Shown here piece by piece: positions 1-7,686 of a stretch of DNA of 45,202 nucleotides. The notes beneath the pieces were generated by a model, which was not told the DNA's origin, made no database searches, and was given only the letters and a program-made list of their open reading frames with translations. This stretch comes from Lachnospiraceae bacterium. GTDB lineage: Bacteria > Bacillota > Clostridia > Lachnospirales > Lachnospiraceae. The stretch's first letter is position 1, and the number at the start of each line of letters is the position of its first letter. The DNA is taken from assembly GCA_024684055.1 (NCBI GenBank), contig JAIKXN010000009.1:1-45202 (forward strand), given 5' to 3'. Position numbers and translations under genes: made by a program.

Positions 1-91
1 GTATATGTTGCTAATCTAGTCTGGTATTGAAAAATACTTGATCAAAAAAAGATAAAATATCTCTAGGGGATATCTAGAAAATTTGCAATAA

Positions 92-118
92 AAAAGGCGG
101 CCGTTAAGACCGTCTTTT
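92..118. terminator. Bidirectional hairpin terminator
   Basis: Arms AAAAGGCGG (92-100) and CCGTCTTTT (110-118) pair with one wobble position around a nine-base loop. A run of T follows on either strand, so it can end transcription of the minus-strand zinc-ribbon gene and of anything entering from the left. The rest of 1-168 shows no gene. Confidence 0.7.
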
Positions 119-168
119 CTTTACCCCTGGGGGATATCAAATACTTTCGCAATATTTTACAACTTTAA

Positions 169-765
169 TTACTTATAATTTATGGTAAAATATAAAATTT
201 TATCTAACGGATCCGGATATTCAATTTCTATCTCTTTATTATCAATTCGCCAATAATAATAATTCCCAAAAATATTATTTTCATTATATGGTCCATATCG
301 TTTTGTTATGCCATCTTTATATTTTTCAATTAGTTCCATGGCCTCTTCTGAATTATTGCATCGGTATTTTAATTGTATTTCATCTATTCTTCCATTAAAA
401 TAACTAAAAACGTATATCTCAAAAAATACCCCATCCAACTTACGAGCAAGTAGATATTTATTGACATACGATCCTTCCGAATTTTGCTTAACAAATGGAT
501 AACCCAAATCTCCCAAAATATTTTCTACACCTTCATAATCATTCTGTTCGGTCAATCTCAAAAAATCAGGGCATATAATTACTTTGGGTATATAATAAAA
601 TTTAACAAATAAAACAGACAGAATAAAAAAAGATAAAATAACTGTCCCTACAATTATTCGCGTTTTTTTAGGATTTGCTCTTTTTATTTTATAACCGCAG
701 TGTGGACATACTTTTGCGGAATCTGAAACGTCATTTTGACATTCTGGACATTGTATAAGAGCCAT
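169..765 (-). CDS. Zinc-ribbon, single-pass membrane protein of unknown function
   Basis: The product is 198 residues from the ATG at 763-765, which has a GGGGG ribosome site just upstream. A longer reading to 834 exists but has no ribosome site. The N-terminus carries a zinc ribbon with C6-x2-C9 and C20-x2-C23 (CPEC...CPHC). A basic stretch and one membrane helix (about residues 36-57) follow, then an extracytoplasmic domain of about 140 residues rich in Asp, Glu and Tyr. The architecture matches the many zinc-ribbon membrane proteins of Clostridia. I do not recognise the outer domain. It is a single gene with its own terminator. Confidence 0.75.
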   Translation of the reverse strand: MALIQCPECQNDVSDSAKVCPHCGYKIKRANPKKTRIIVGTVILSFFILSVLFVKFYYIPKVIICPDFLRLTEQNDYEGVENILGDLGYPFVKQNSEGSYVNKYLLARKLDGVFFEIYVFSYFNGRIDEIQLKYRCNNSEEAMELIEKYKDGITKRYGPYNENNIFGNYYYWRIDNKEIEIEYPDPLDKILYFTINYK

Positions 766-898
766 GATTATTCCCCCTTCAAATTGATAAGTATAATATC
801 GGCATAATTCATCAAAACTTAATCTTCTGCACATTAAGCCATATTTTTTACTCGTTATAGAATTATAATTGGTAAGAAACTAAAAACCTTTTTATCTA

Positions 899-937
899 AA
901 CCAAAAAGACATCGATCCAATCGATGTCTTTTTGGTT
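899..937 (-). terminator. Perfect 18-bp hairpin terminator
   Basis: Arms 899-916 and 920-937 are perfectly complementary (core AAAAAGACATCGAT) around a CCA triloop. On the minus strand the stem ends in CTTTTTGGTTT. It would end a minus-strand transcript covering the GC-rich element at 940-1080. A second copy of AAAAAGACATC lies at 1095-1105, so the whole element is flanked by that direct repeat. Confidence 0.75.
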
Positions 938-939
938 GT

Positions 940-1080
940 TATCATCCTGGACTCGAACCCGGGGTTCGAGGTCTCCGCTTCGCTGTCTTCGTTCCACTAC
1001 GGTCGTTGCAAAACCGACATCCACCGGATGTCGTGCAACGGTCGGCGCAAAACCGATGTCCACCGGACATCGTGCGCCCC
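940..1080 (-). ncRNA. Candidate structured RNA or repeat element, with tRNA T-arm-like palindrome
   Basis: Read on the minus strand, two tandem compound hairpins (1044-1078, then 1005-1039) come first. A palindrome CTCGAACCC-G-GGGTTCGAG (952-970) then contains the T-loop-like sequence GGGTTCGAGTCC, and the perfect terminator at 899-937 follows. The two hairpins share an AAAC bulge and an ACC loop (plus-strand letters). They differ in four base pairs, all compensated. No acceptor, D or anticodon arm can be drawn, so this is not an intact tRNA. It could be a tRNA-derived repeat, a transcribed structured RNA, or a dispersed palindromic repeat. That it is an RNA is an inference. Confidence 0.4.
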
Positions 1081-1128
1081 GTCTATCGCTCGATAAAAAG
1101 ACATCTATTTATATCGGTGATTTTTTTA

Positions 1129-1157
1129 TTGACATTCTTTTTTTACCATGTTATAAC
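1129..1157 (+). promoter_or_regulatory. Sigma-A promoter of the GntR/ABC operon
   Basis: TTGACA at 1129-1134 and TATAAC at 1152-1157 are separated by 17 bases. The start codon lies 35 bases further on. Confidence 0.75.
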
Positions 1158-1180
1158 TGTACTAACACAGGTAGTACAGT
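1156..1180. promoter_or_regulatory. GntR (YtrA-type) operator
   Basis: There is a perfect 9-bp inverted repeat, ACTGTACTA (1156-1164) and TAGTACAGT (1172-1180), with a 7-base spacer. It overlaps the -10 box and start site of the promoter for the adjacent YtrA-type regulator. This arrangement is expected for autorepression. The match of regulator and site is inferred from position and symmetry. Confidence 0.7.
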
Positions 1181-1192
1181 TGAGGTAGTAAT

Positions 1193-1561
1193 ATGATAAA
1201 TATTGATTACAAGAGCGATCTCCCCATTTACGAACAGATTATAGAACAATTTAAGATTAATATCATGAAAGGTGTATTTTCTGCAGGTGATTCGGTTCCG
1301 AGTGTACGGAAAATGGCTGCTACTCTTGGAATTACTCCTTCTACCGTTGCGAAAGCATACGCTGAATTGGAACGTCAGGGAGTAATCGAAACTGTCAGAG
1401 CAAAAGGAACTTTTATAGCTGCAAATGCCCCTGAAAGCGTTCCGTTGAATATAGAAAAAAACAAATCAAAGATGCTTAGCGAAATAATCGAACTTAAGCA
1501 TGCCGGATATTCACTCAGTCAAATTCAAAGCATTGTAAAAGAATTGTATGAATCCATTTGA
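1193..1561 (+). CDS. GntR family regulator, YtrA type
   Basis: A short (122-residue) GntR protein. The winged helix-turn-helix occupies residues 1-75 (PIYEQIIEQFK..., SVRKMAATLGITPSTVAKAY), and only a small helical tail follows instead of the large effector domain of FadR or HutC types. This is the YtrA architecture, whose members usually repress a linked ABC transporter and their own gene. The ABC ATPase starts 12 bases downstream. A perfect palindrome over the promoter is the likely operator. The ribosome site is weak (GAGGT), consistent with low expression. The ligand is unknown; in related systems it is often a cell-wall-active antibiotic. Confidence 0.9.
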   Translation: MINIDYKSDLPIYEQIIEQFKINIMKGVFSAGDSVPSVRKMAATLGITPSTVAKAYAELERQGVIETVRAKGTFIAANAPESVPLNIEKNKSKMLSEIIELKHAGYSLSQIQSIVKELYESI

Positions 1562-1573
1562 AAGGAGCCATAA

Positions 1574-2437
1574 ATGATAAAGACAAACAATTTATGCAAA
1601 GGATATACACAAGAATACATACTTAAAGATATAAATCTCGAATTTGAAAGCGGCAAGATTTACGGGCTCGCAGGTTCGAATGGATCAGGTAAAACTACTC
1701 TTCTGAAATGTCTTTCCGGAATATATAAACCTGATTCCGGCAAAGTAATTTTGGACGGAAAAGCTATATACAATAACACTGCTTCAAAAGAAAAAATCGG
1801 ATTGATTTTTGATAATCATAATTTCCTGACTTTTTCGACAATTAAATCTTATTCGAGATATTATGCTAAGTATTATGACAGTTTTTCTTTTGACAAATTC
1901 AAAGAAATATGTAAGAAATTCGGCTTACCTGCCAATGCACAAATCGATCAGCTTTCATTCGGACAAAAGAAGAAATTTCAACTGGCTTTGGTCTTATCAA
2001 GGAATACAGAATATTTAATAATGGATGAACCTGAAAACGGTCTCGACAACGAAAACAGGGAGTTTTTGAGGGATTTAATCAGAGAGCTTTCGGATAACGG
2101 AATGTGTGTAATTATATCCTCTCACGACCTTGTAAATATAGAGAATATGTGTGATGAGCTTATTCTTATCGACGAAGGTAATTTGAAATTCAACGGTACG
2201 ATAGATGACTGTCTTTCAAATATTCAAAAATGGAGAGTCAAAGCAGATAAGGAAGCTTTAAAAGATTTTGTGATAAAAGAAGACTTAGGTAATCTCTTCA
2301 CGGTTTTAACCAAAGGAGTGAAAGCCGAAAACGAAAATGTTTTGAAAGAAAAAGGCATTGAAATAATAGACATCGAAAAGGTTAGCGTGGCAGACGCTTA
2401 TACGTATATGAGAAAGGACGGTGCGGCTAATGGCTGA
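1574..2437 (+). CDS. ABC transporter ATP-binding protein (YtrB/BcrA-like)
   Basis: A 287-residue nucleotide-binding subunit. Visible motifs are the Walker A GLAGSNGSGKTT (31-42), the signature LSFGQ (127-131), the Walker B YLIMDEPENGLD (147-158) and the switch histidine H184. The signature is LSFGQ rather than LSGGQ, and DEPENGLD is typical of the small Firmicutes exporters linked to YtrA regulators. It follows the regulator by 12 bases with an AAAGGAG ribosome site and overlaps the permease gene. It should power the next gene's membrane protein. The substrate cannot be read from the sequence. Confidence 0.92.
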   Translation: MIKTNNLCKGYTQEYILKDINLEFESGKIYGLAGSNGSGKTTLLKCLSGIYKPDSGKVILDGKAIYNNTASKEKIGLIFDNHNFLTFSTIKSYSRYYAKYYDSFSFDKFKEICKKFGLPANAQIDQLSFGQKKKFQLALVLSRNTEYLIMDEPENGLDNENREFLRDLIRELSDNGMCVIISSHDLVNIENMCDELILIDEGNLKFNGTIDDCLSNIQKWRVKADKEALKDFVIKEDLGNLFTVLTKGVKAENENVLKEKGIEIIDIEKVSVADAYTYMRKDGAANG

Positions 2438-3356
2438 TTTATTCAAAGAAACCAAAAGAAACAAAAATTTTATTCTTTTTGAAATCATAGTCTGGATTAT
2501 AGTATCGGTTGCGGCATTGTTTTATTTAAAAGATATTAATCTGATAGCCACGTTGATTAAAACAATTCCGGAATACAGAAATGCGGGTCATGTTGTATGG
2601 CTTTCAGCATTATATATTTCACAGACTTCCTATGGAGTTTTGATACCGGTAATTTTCGGATGCATGATCCTAAGATATGCTGTATTCGAAAATAAAAAAC
2701 AACAGCTTATAAAAGCCTCATTTCCGATCAGTATGACCGGCGAGAGTCTTTTTGAACTCCTAAACGGCATTGTTCCGATACTTCTTATGTTCTTTATAAG
2801 GAATATACTGTCTTTACTCGGATCGTATACCGTAGCGGTAAATACGGTTAATCAAAGAAATCATTTTCACGTAATGGATTTTCTTTATCAGATAGACGAA
2901 CTCTTACTGGTTATTTTAATATATACAATTTTGGTTATCTCTAAACGAGTAGCATCGAATGTCTGCGGAATGCTTTTGTTTTTCATACTGTCATCGTATG
3001 CTTTAACAGGATTATATACCATAATAACGGATATTTTTTTCTTACAAAATATAAAGATTCCCACAAGTGTTATAATTGCCGTTCCCATAATGATATTTTC
3101 TGTTTTGACATTACTGCTGTTTTTCATAATAAAGAAAGTTGACATATCAAAAGGCGGAACATATTATTTTAAATCAGTTCATATTTTTGTAATAATCGCT
3201 TCCGGAGTATTTTCATACCTTTTCATAATAGAATATGCAAAAATGAACTTCGACAGTATAAATCCGCTTATGGTGATTACATCTTTAATTGTATCAGCCC
3301 TGATATCCCTTGGTATCTGGTATCTGACTAAATCACATTATAAATCAAGAGCTTAA
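2430..3356 (+). CDS. ABC transporter permease, six-helix type
   Basis: I chose the ATG at 2430 (308 residues), which overlaps the ATPase gene by 8 bases. A GTG at 2421 would add three residues and has poorer ribosome-site spacing. The protein is very hydrophobic, with about six membrane segments (near 15-38, 65-90, 110-135, 155-180, 200-230 and 250-300). It has no recognisable solute-binding motif. Together with the upstream ATPase it forms a two-component exporter of the YtrBC/Bcr kind. Export of a peptide or antibiotic is an inference from the regulator type. Confidence 0.85.
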   Translation: MADLFKETKRNKNFILFEIIVWIIVSVAALFYLKDINLIATLIKTIPEYRNAGHVVWLSALYISQTSYGVLIPVIFGCMILRYAVFENKKQQLIKASFPISMTGESLFELLNGIVPILLMFFIRNILSLLGSYTVAVNTVNQRNHFHVMDFLYQIDELLLVILIYTILVISKRVASNVCGMLLFFILSSYALTGLYTIITDIFFLQNIKIPTSVIIAVPIMIFSVLTLLLFFIIKKVDISKGGTYYFKSVHIFVIIASGVFSYLFIIEYAKMNFDSINPLMVITSLIVSALISLGIWYLTKSHYKSRA

Positions 3357-3380
3357 TTCAATACACTCAGAACTAAAACG

Positions 3381-3412
3381 AAAAAGGACCCGGATGACTC
3401 CGGATCCTTTTT
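3381..3412 (+). terminator. Terminator after the ABC operon
   Basis: Arms AAAAAGGACCCGGA (3381-3394) and TCCGGATCCTTTTT (3399-3412) pair with one mismatch around a TGAC loop, 24 bases after the permease stop. Confidence 0.85.
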
Positions 3413-3432
3413 AAGTTTTGTCAAACAATTAT

Positions 3433-3569
3433 TTATTCTGCAATAATTATCTCTGCAAGTTTTTGCGCCTCTTCCTCAGACAAAGCACTTTTCGTTATTC
3501 CAAAACCAATATAGTCGTATAGACTTCTGGGCTTTGATATTTCTTTTCTAAATAATTCCGATCATTCAT
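3433..3569 (-). pseudogene. Possible small peptide gene, split between two frames, after the clostripain gene
   Basis: An ATG at 3567-3569 overlaps the clostripain stop (ATGAATGA) and has GAGG upstream. It opens a 24-codon frame to 3495 starting MNDRNYLEKKYQSPEVY. The adjacent frame, in phase with the clostripain gene beyond its TGA, stays open from 3561 to 3433 and ends with GFGITKSALSEEEAQKLAE before TAA. Joining the two would give one plausible small protein with a KKYxSPEV start like short Lachnospiraceae peptides. It may be a frameshifted remnant, two frames used by chance, or a real coupled small gene. The evidence is thin. Confidence 0.3.
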
Positions 3570-5748
3570 CTTCCTCAATGTAGAATGAAAGCTCTCCGTT
3601 CTCATCGACATTAAATGTTACGGTATCTGTTACAAGATAATCTCCGTAAATATCATCGATGCAGAATGCATACATATAATCTCCGCTTATCATAAGGCTG
3701 TAATTAATCTCAGGTGTTCCTGATACTGTATATTCATTGCCTTCATAAGTGTATTCGTCTTCGCTGTTAAGGCTGTATGCATAATAAAGGGGAACGATCT
3801 TGTCACCTTTCTGGAGTTTGATAATATCTCTTGATGCGGCACCGTTTTCATCAATACCGTCCCATGCACCTTCAATTACAACTGAGCCGTCTTCGAAATA
3901 CTGATAGAATCTTAAGTTAGTGTCTTTGCCGTTTAACATGATGGGCGAAGTATAAACAACGTATTCATCAGTGATATCAACAATATATGTTGCAAGATTC
4001 TGTCCGTCGGGAAGTGAAAGCCAGTAGCCGTCGAAATTGTCTTTGAAAATTCCGTTATCCCAGTCAGAATCAACATCAATTGTCTCACCAAGCTCGATCA
4101 TTGCTGATTCATCATCAAGAATTTCATAAATCAACGCACATACATCTGCAGTATTGTTGTAGCCTGCATCATCGAGTTGGAACGTATATACTCCGTCATC
4201 ATCTATGTAAGGAGCCTGTTCAAATGTGATATGACTGCTTTCGCCTGTCGGTTCATATTCGTCCATGTAATCCCAATGATCGTCATCTTCATTTCCGAAA
4301 TTCCAATCACCGTCTTCATCAAAAAGTTCTGCCTCATCATATCCGTTATCAGAAAGTTTGCCTGCACCGTACTGACCCTGTCTGTCTACCAGAGCAAGAT
4401 AATAAGGACTTACGCAAACCTGTCCGAATGTGGAAAGTTCATTGGAGCCTTCGATTCCGAGAGGATAATACATTGCCATTCCCGAAGCACCCTGATGTGT
4501 GGAACCCGTTACATTGTAAACAACCAGAGAATCAAGATTCTTTCTCACATCTGCCGCTTTGGATGATGCCACACTTCCTGCCTCGATGATACCGCCCATA
4601 TCTACCATATTGGTATATCCTTCGCTCTTGTCATTTCCGCCGAAATTGTCTGCTGCTTCAATACCACGAACGAGTTTCGCTCTTACCGAAGCATCTTCTG
4701 TTGCTTCATATATTTCCTTTGAAAAATCGTTGAATGATACAAGGAAATCATCAACCTTTGAAAGATCAATTACAGAAAGTGTTGTAAGCGCGTCATCTTT
4801 CTGTGCCGCACAGCATGCAAGGAAACTGTCGCATACAACCTTACCGAGATCGGCACCGTTTGCACTCGTATTTGATGCAAGGTAACTTCCTATTGCGGTA
4901 TAATCCCATCCGCTTCCGGGTTCAGTCTCTTCAGAACCGTACATGTAATCAGCATATGTGGCAAGAATATTAGCCGTCTCAATCGTACCCATAAGACAAG
5001 CGTCAAAACCGATAAAATCAAATTTTCTTCCGCTTACTTCATAGCCTTTATACAAGCCATCGTCAATTTCCGCAAGGCTCAAAGAATCACCGTCATTATT
5101 TTCGTCAAAACATACTCCCGAAATACTTCCGCCGCCATGGTTCCAGAAAATAAGTCCCATGTGCTCGGATGCATAATTCTGTGTACCCCACTGAATGAAA
5201 TCGGCAAGGGTGTCGGAGTTGCCCATAGCTGCCTCAGAAGTCTCGTTAACAAGTTCCTTTTGAGCGCCTTTTACCATATAGCGCTGAATCTTGCTGCTAT
5301 CTACAAATTCGTTCCTCCACTGGGAAGTTCCGCCGGTCTGTACTATAAATCTTACATTTTCGCTCGATTCGGCCTTAGCCATTTCTTCAAAATCGGCCGT
5401 ACCCATTCCGTTAAAAGATTCAAGGTCTGTACCGCACATATAAATAAATATCGTCCATACCCCGTCATCACCTTTAATCGGTTCAACATTGGATTCAGCA
5501 CGTTTAATCGTGAGTTCTCCCGAATTCTGAGCGACTGACATTTTAAGTCCTCTGATAGCTCCTGCGGACCTTAAATCAACATTGCTCTGCTCTTCGGTTT
5601 CTTCAGGTTCAGTGGTTTCAGTCTCTTCAACATACTCATCATCTGTTTCAATGTAACTTTCATCTGACCAGTCGCTGTCATCACATGCTGTTAACATCGA
5701 TACAGATAAAACACCGGATAATAAAATCGCTAATAGTTTTCTTTTCAT
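3562..5748 (-). CDS. Clostripain-family (C11) cysteine protease lipoprotein
   Basis: The start is the ATG at 5746-5748 (728 residues) with AGGAA upstream. A longer frame to 5835 lacks a ribosome site and would bury the signal peptide. Residues 1-21 form a lipoprotein signal with lipobox LTAC (Cys22), followed by an acidic linker. The C11 fold begins near residue 97 (WTIFIYMCGTDLES). The catalytic pair is visible as His204 in FWNHGGG and Cys251 in GFDACLMG. The C-terminal 250 residues are Asp/Tyr-rich beta-type sequence. It should be anchored on the outer membrane face and cleave after basic residues, as clostripain does. The neighbouring gene encodes a lipoprotein with a related N-terminus. 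Confidence 0.92.
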   Translation of the reverse strand: MKRKLLAILLSGVLSVSMLTACDDSDWSDESYIETDDEYVEETETTEPEETEEQSNVDLRSAGAIRGLKMSVAQNSGELTIKRAESNVEPIKGDDGVWTIFIYMCGTDLESFNGMGTADFEEMAKAESSENVRFIVQTGGTSQWRNEFVDSSKIQRYMVKGAQKELVNETSEAAMGNSDTLADFIQWGTQNYASEHMGLIFWNHGGGSISGVCFDENNDGDSLSLAEIDDGLYKGYEVSGRKFDFIGFDACLMGTIETANILATYADYMYGSEETEPGSGWDYTAIGSYLASNTSANGADLGKVVCDSFLACCAAQKDDALTTLSVIDLSKVDDFLVSFNDFSKEIYEATEDASVRAKLVRGIEAADNFGGNDKSEGYTNMVDMGGIIEAGSVASSKAADVRKNLDSLVVYNVTGSTHQGASGMAMYYPLGIEGSNELSTFGQVCVSPYYLALVDRQGQYGAGKLSDNGYDEAELFDEDGDWNFGNEDDDHWDYMDEYEPTGESSHITFEQAPYIDDDGVYTFQLDDAGYNNTADVCALIYEILDDESAMIELGETIDVDSDWDNGIFKDNFDGYWLSLPDGQNLATYIVDITDEYVVYTSPIMLNGKDTNLRFYQYFEDGSVVIEGAWDGIDENGAASRDIIKLQKGDKIVPLYYAYSLNSEDEYTYEGNEYTVSGTPEINYSLMISGDYMYAFCIDDIYGDYLVTDTVTFNVDENGELSFYIEEDE

Positions 5749-5847
5749 ATTTTTTTCCTGTATTTTAAATTTCCTGATAGTATTGGATATTCTTAAGTCT
5801 TTCCGAATAAAAATCTTTATCGACTGTCTGAACACCTGTTTCTAAAA

Positions 5848-7365
5848 TTAGTAGTTACCAAGTTCCCATTCACCGGTCTCGGCATTCAGCCAGTAAACAT
5901 TTTCCTGATTGTCTTCTGTCATAGCACCGTAAACACCTTCTTCTTCAAGATATAAATAGATGTATCCGGTTGCCTCATCATAAATGTACCAGTAACCTCC
6001 TTCTTCCGTATAAGCCCAGTCATCCTGTGTCCAGCTCGGATCAAGAAGATTCCACCAGTCACTTTCATCGCCGTAATCATCATATTCGTAGTAATCAGGA
6101 TTGTTGTAATAGTCATCATTACCGTAGTCATCCGAGTAGCCGGATTCATCGTCATCATAACCGTAATTACCGTATCCGTCATCACCGTTAGTCGGAACCT
6201 GCTCAGGCATTACACCCTGAATGGCATCAAAGTTGGTTCCGTATGCGTTACCGCCGAAATAATTCTGGAAATTGCATCTGGTTCCTGTTGCCTGAGGAAG
6301 GTTGCAGGAAATATTTAAACCGTTATATCCTCTTGTGTGATCTTTGGATATCTGAGCATCCGTAATATTGTAATAAGTATAATAATACGCACCGGGTTGT
6401 CCATTTACAGGGTCATCCCACGTACAATCCATTACATAGTATTCGCCATCAAGAAACAAAATATTCCATGCATGTGCTTCACCTGCAAAACCTGTAAGAA
6501 GAGCACACGGAATGCCCATTTTATGCATCATGTATGCAAAACATCTTGCATATCCGGCACAAACAGTCTGTTTCCATACAAATCCTGAGTATGCCGACTG
6601 GTCCATGTTATTGTGCTGATACGTGATCGTACTTGTAAGATAATCATGTGCGTATTTAACTTTTTCGGCATCATTGGAAAGAGCCCACATATCGGCAAGA
6701 GCCTCGTTAACACTATTGTTAACATCATTTTTAAATGCCTCAGGACTGCCCTGGTAATATTCAGGTCTGACAACTGTTACTATTCCGTTCTGATTGTAAC
6801 TGTAATTAACATTTGGACCTGCCCAGAAAAGTTCGGGATGATCAAATGTAACGGAAAAATAAATATCTGAAATAACATCCTGAGGAACAGCCACGTTCAT
6901 GACAATTTCCGCCTCACCGTTTGAAATTCCCTTGCAGATCTGATCATAAGCCATCTGATACTGTTCGGGAAGAATGCTCCTGTACATATAAAAATCTTCA
7001 GGAAGCGGAGTTCCGTCAAGCATCGTTCCTACTGTCTGATTGATGTGTTTTGTGCTTCTTCTGACGGCTCTGGTAGGGTTCTCATCAAGTGCGGATTCCA
7101 TCTCCATAACAAATCCGCCGCTTGCGAGTTCGATGTTTTCATCCATCACACCTTCCTCACCCAAAGCCACATACTCAACTTTGCCTCCGGATACGGTATC
7201 ACCCGGGGCCGATTCATCAACCGCATCAGTTTCTTCGACTGATTCTGCTACTGTTTCCTGGTTCACAGGTTCTTCATCAACCCAGTCTTCATCCGAACAA
7301 CTTATAAGCGTCGAAACGGATAATGCACCTGCGAGAACCAGAGCCATTAATTTTCCCTTTTTCAC
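5848..7365 (-). CDS. Transglutaminase-like domain lipoprotein
   Basis: A 505-residue protein from a GTG start with AGGAGG nine bases upstream. The signal peptide ends in lipobox LISC (Cys23). After an acidic linker, a transglutaminase-core domain spans about 215-330 with the triad Cys269 (TVCAGYARCF), His298 (EAHAWN) and Asp313 (VMDCTWDD). Residues 390-445 are extremely rich in Asp, Gly, Tyr and Asn. The last 60 residues have repeated Trp/Tyr-Gly motifs (YWYIYDEATG) resembling surface or wall-binding repeats. It could crosslink or hydrolyse surface proteins, but many such domains in gut Clostridia have unknown substrates. It probably shares a transcript with the protease gene 99 bases downstream. 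Confidence 0.88.
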   Translation of the reverse strand: MKKGKLMALVLAGALSVSTLISCSDEDWVDEEPVNQETVAESVEETDAVDESAPGDTVSGGKVEYVALGEEGVMDENIELASGGFVMEMESALDENPTRAVRRSTKHINQTVGTMLDGTPLPEDFYMYRSILPEQYQMAYDQICKGISNGEAEIVMNVAVPQDVISDIYFSVTFDHPELFWAGPNVNYSYNQNGIVTVVRPEYYQGSPEAFKNDVNNSVNEALADMWALSNDAEKVKYAHDYLTSTITYQHNNMDQSAYSGFVWKQTVCAGYARCFAYMMHKMGIPCALLTGFAGEAHAWNILFLDGEYYVMDCTWDDPVNGQPGAYYYTYYNITDAQISKDHTRGYNGLNISCNLPQATGTRCNFQNYFGGNAYGTNFDAIQGVMPEQVPTNGDDGYGNYGYDDDESGYSDDYGNDDYYNNPDYYEYDDYGDESDWWNLLDPSWTQDDWAYTEEGGYWYIYDEATGYIYLYLEEEGVYGAMTEDNQENVYWLNAETGEWELGNY

Positions 7366-7678
7366 CTTTCAAATCCTCCTTTTTTTTACATTATAAAGCC
7401 CGGGTAGAATTTTTCTGTCAGAATCAATTAGCCCGGGTTTTTTATATACTATTATGCACATTCGAGAAATAATTTTACTCTTTTAATGTTCGTTTGTCCA
7501 TCAAAAATAATATTAAAAATTCAAACAAATAGTCTGCTGTCTTAAATATTTCAAACAAATGCAAATAATCAGTAAACTTCAAATCAAATACATTAAGAAA
7601 ATATCACGAATAAATCCATGAAGTTTTCTTAGAATAATACATTAAGAAAATATTCACGAATAAATCCATGAAGTTTTC
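7366..7678. other. Intergenic stretch: hairpin and tandem repeat
   Basis: These 313 bases contain a CCCGGG-based hairpin near the transglutaminase gene, an AT-rich middle without features, and a tandem duplication against the end of the next gene. No open frame of note is present. Confidence 0.7.
7395..7443. terminator. CCCGGG hairpin, possible terminator
   Basis: Two CCCGGG blocks (7399-7404 and 7432-7437) flanked by AAAG and TTTTTT can pair around a 27-base loop. It sits between the Cys-rich gene and the transglutaminase gene. The T-run is on the plus strand, the wrong side for the minus-strand genes, so the role is uncertain. Confidence 0.35.
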
Positions 7679-7686
7679 TTAGAATA
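7588..7686. repeat. Tandem 49/50-bp duplication over a gene's 3' end
   Basis: Copy one (7588-7636) and copy two (7637-7686) begin ATACATTAAGAAAATAT and differ by one inserted T. Each contains TAAGAAAA and TTTTCTTA arms that can form a hairpin. Copy two overlaps the stop codon of the minus-strand gene at 7679, so copy one is a duplicate of the gene's last codons plus its hairpin. Confidence 0.9.

Larger units (their letters stand above)
835..1128. other. Intergenic stretch holding a GC-rich structured repeat element
   Basis: This gene-free stretch of about 300 bases is divided between AT-rich flanks and a GC-rich core (roughly 940-1085) full of inverted repeats. Short open frames across it have no ribosome site and follow the palindromes, so I do not call them genes. 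The individual elements are listed separately. Confidence 0.7.

Noticed and set aside
940-1020. A tRNA gene suggested by GGGTTCGAGTCC
   Set aside because: Only a T-arm-like part with one stem mismatch is present. No acceptor, D or anticodon arm can be formed upstream.
924-1196. Open frames of 60 and 90 codons over the GC-rich element
   Set aside because: They follow the inverted repeats, have no ribosome site and give Arg/Ser/Pro-rich shadow-type protein.
5919-6191. Frames rich in Met/Thr or His/Ser inside the transglutaminase-like gene
   Set aside because: They are shadows of its Asp/Tyr-rich coding sequence.
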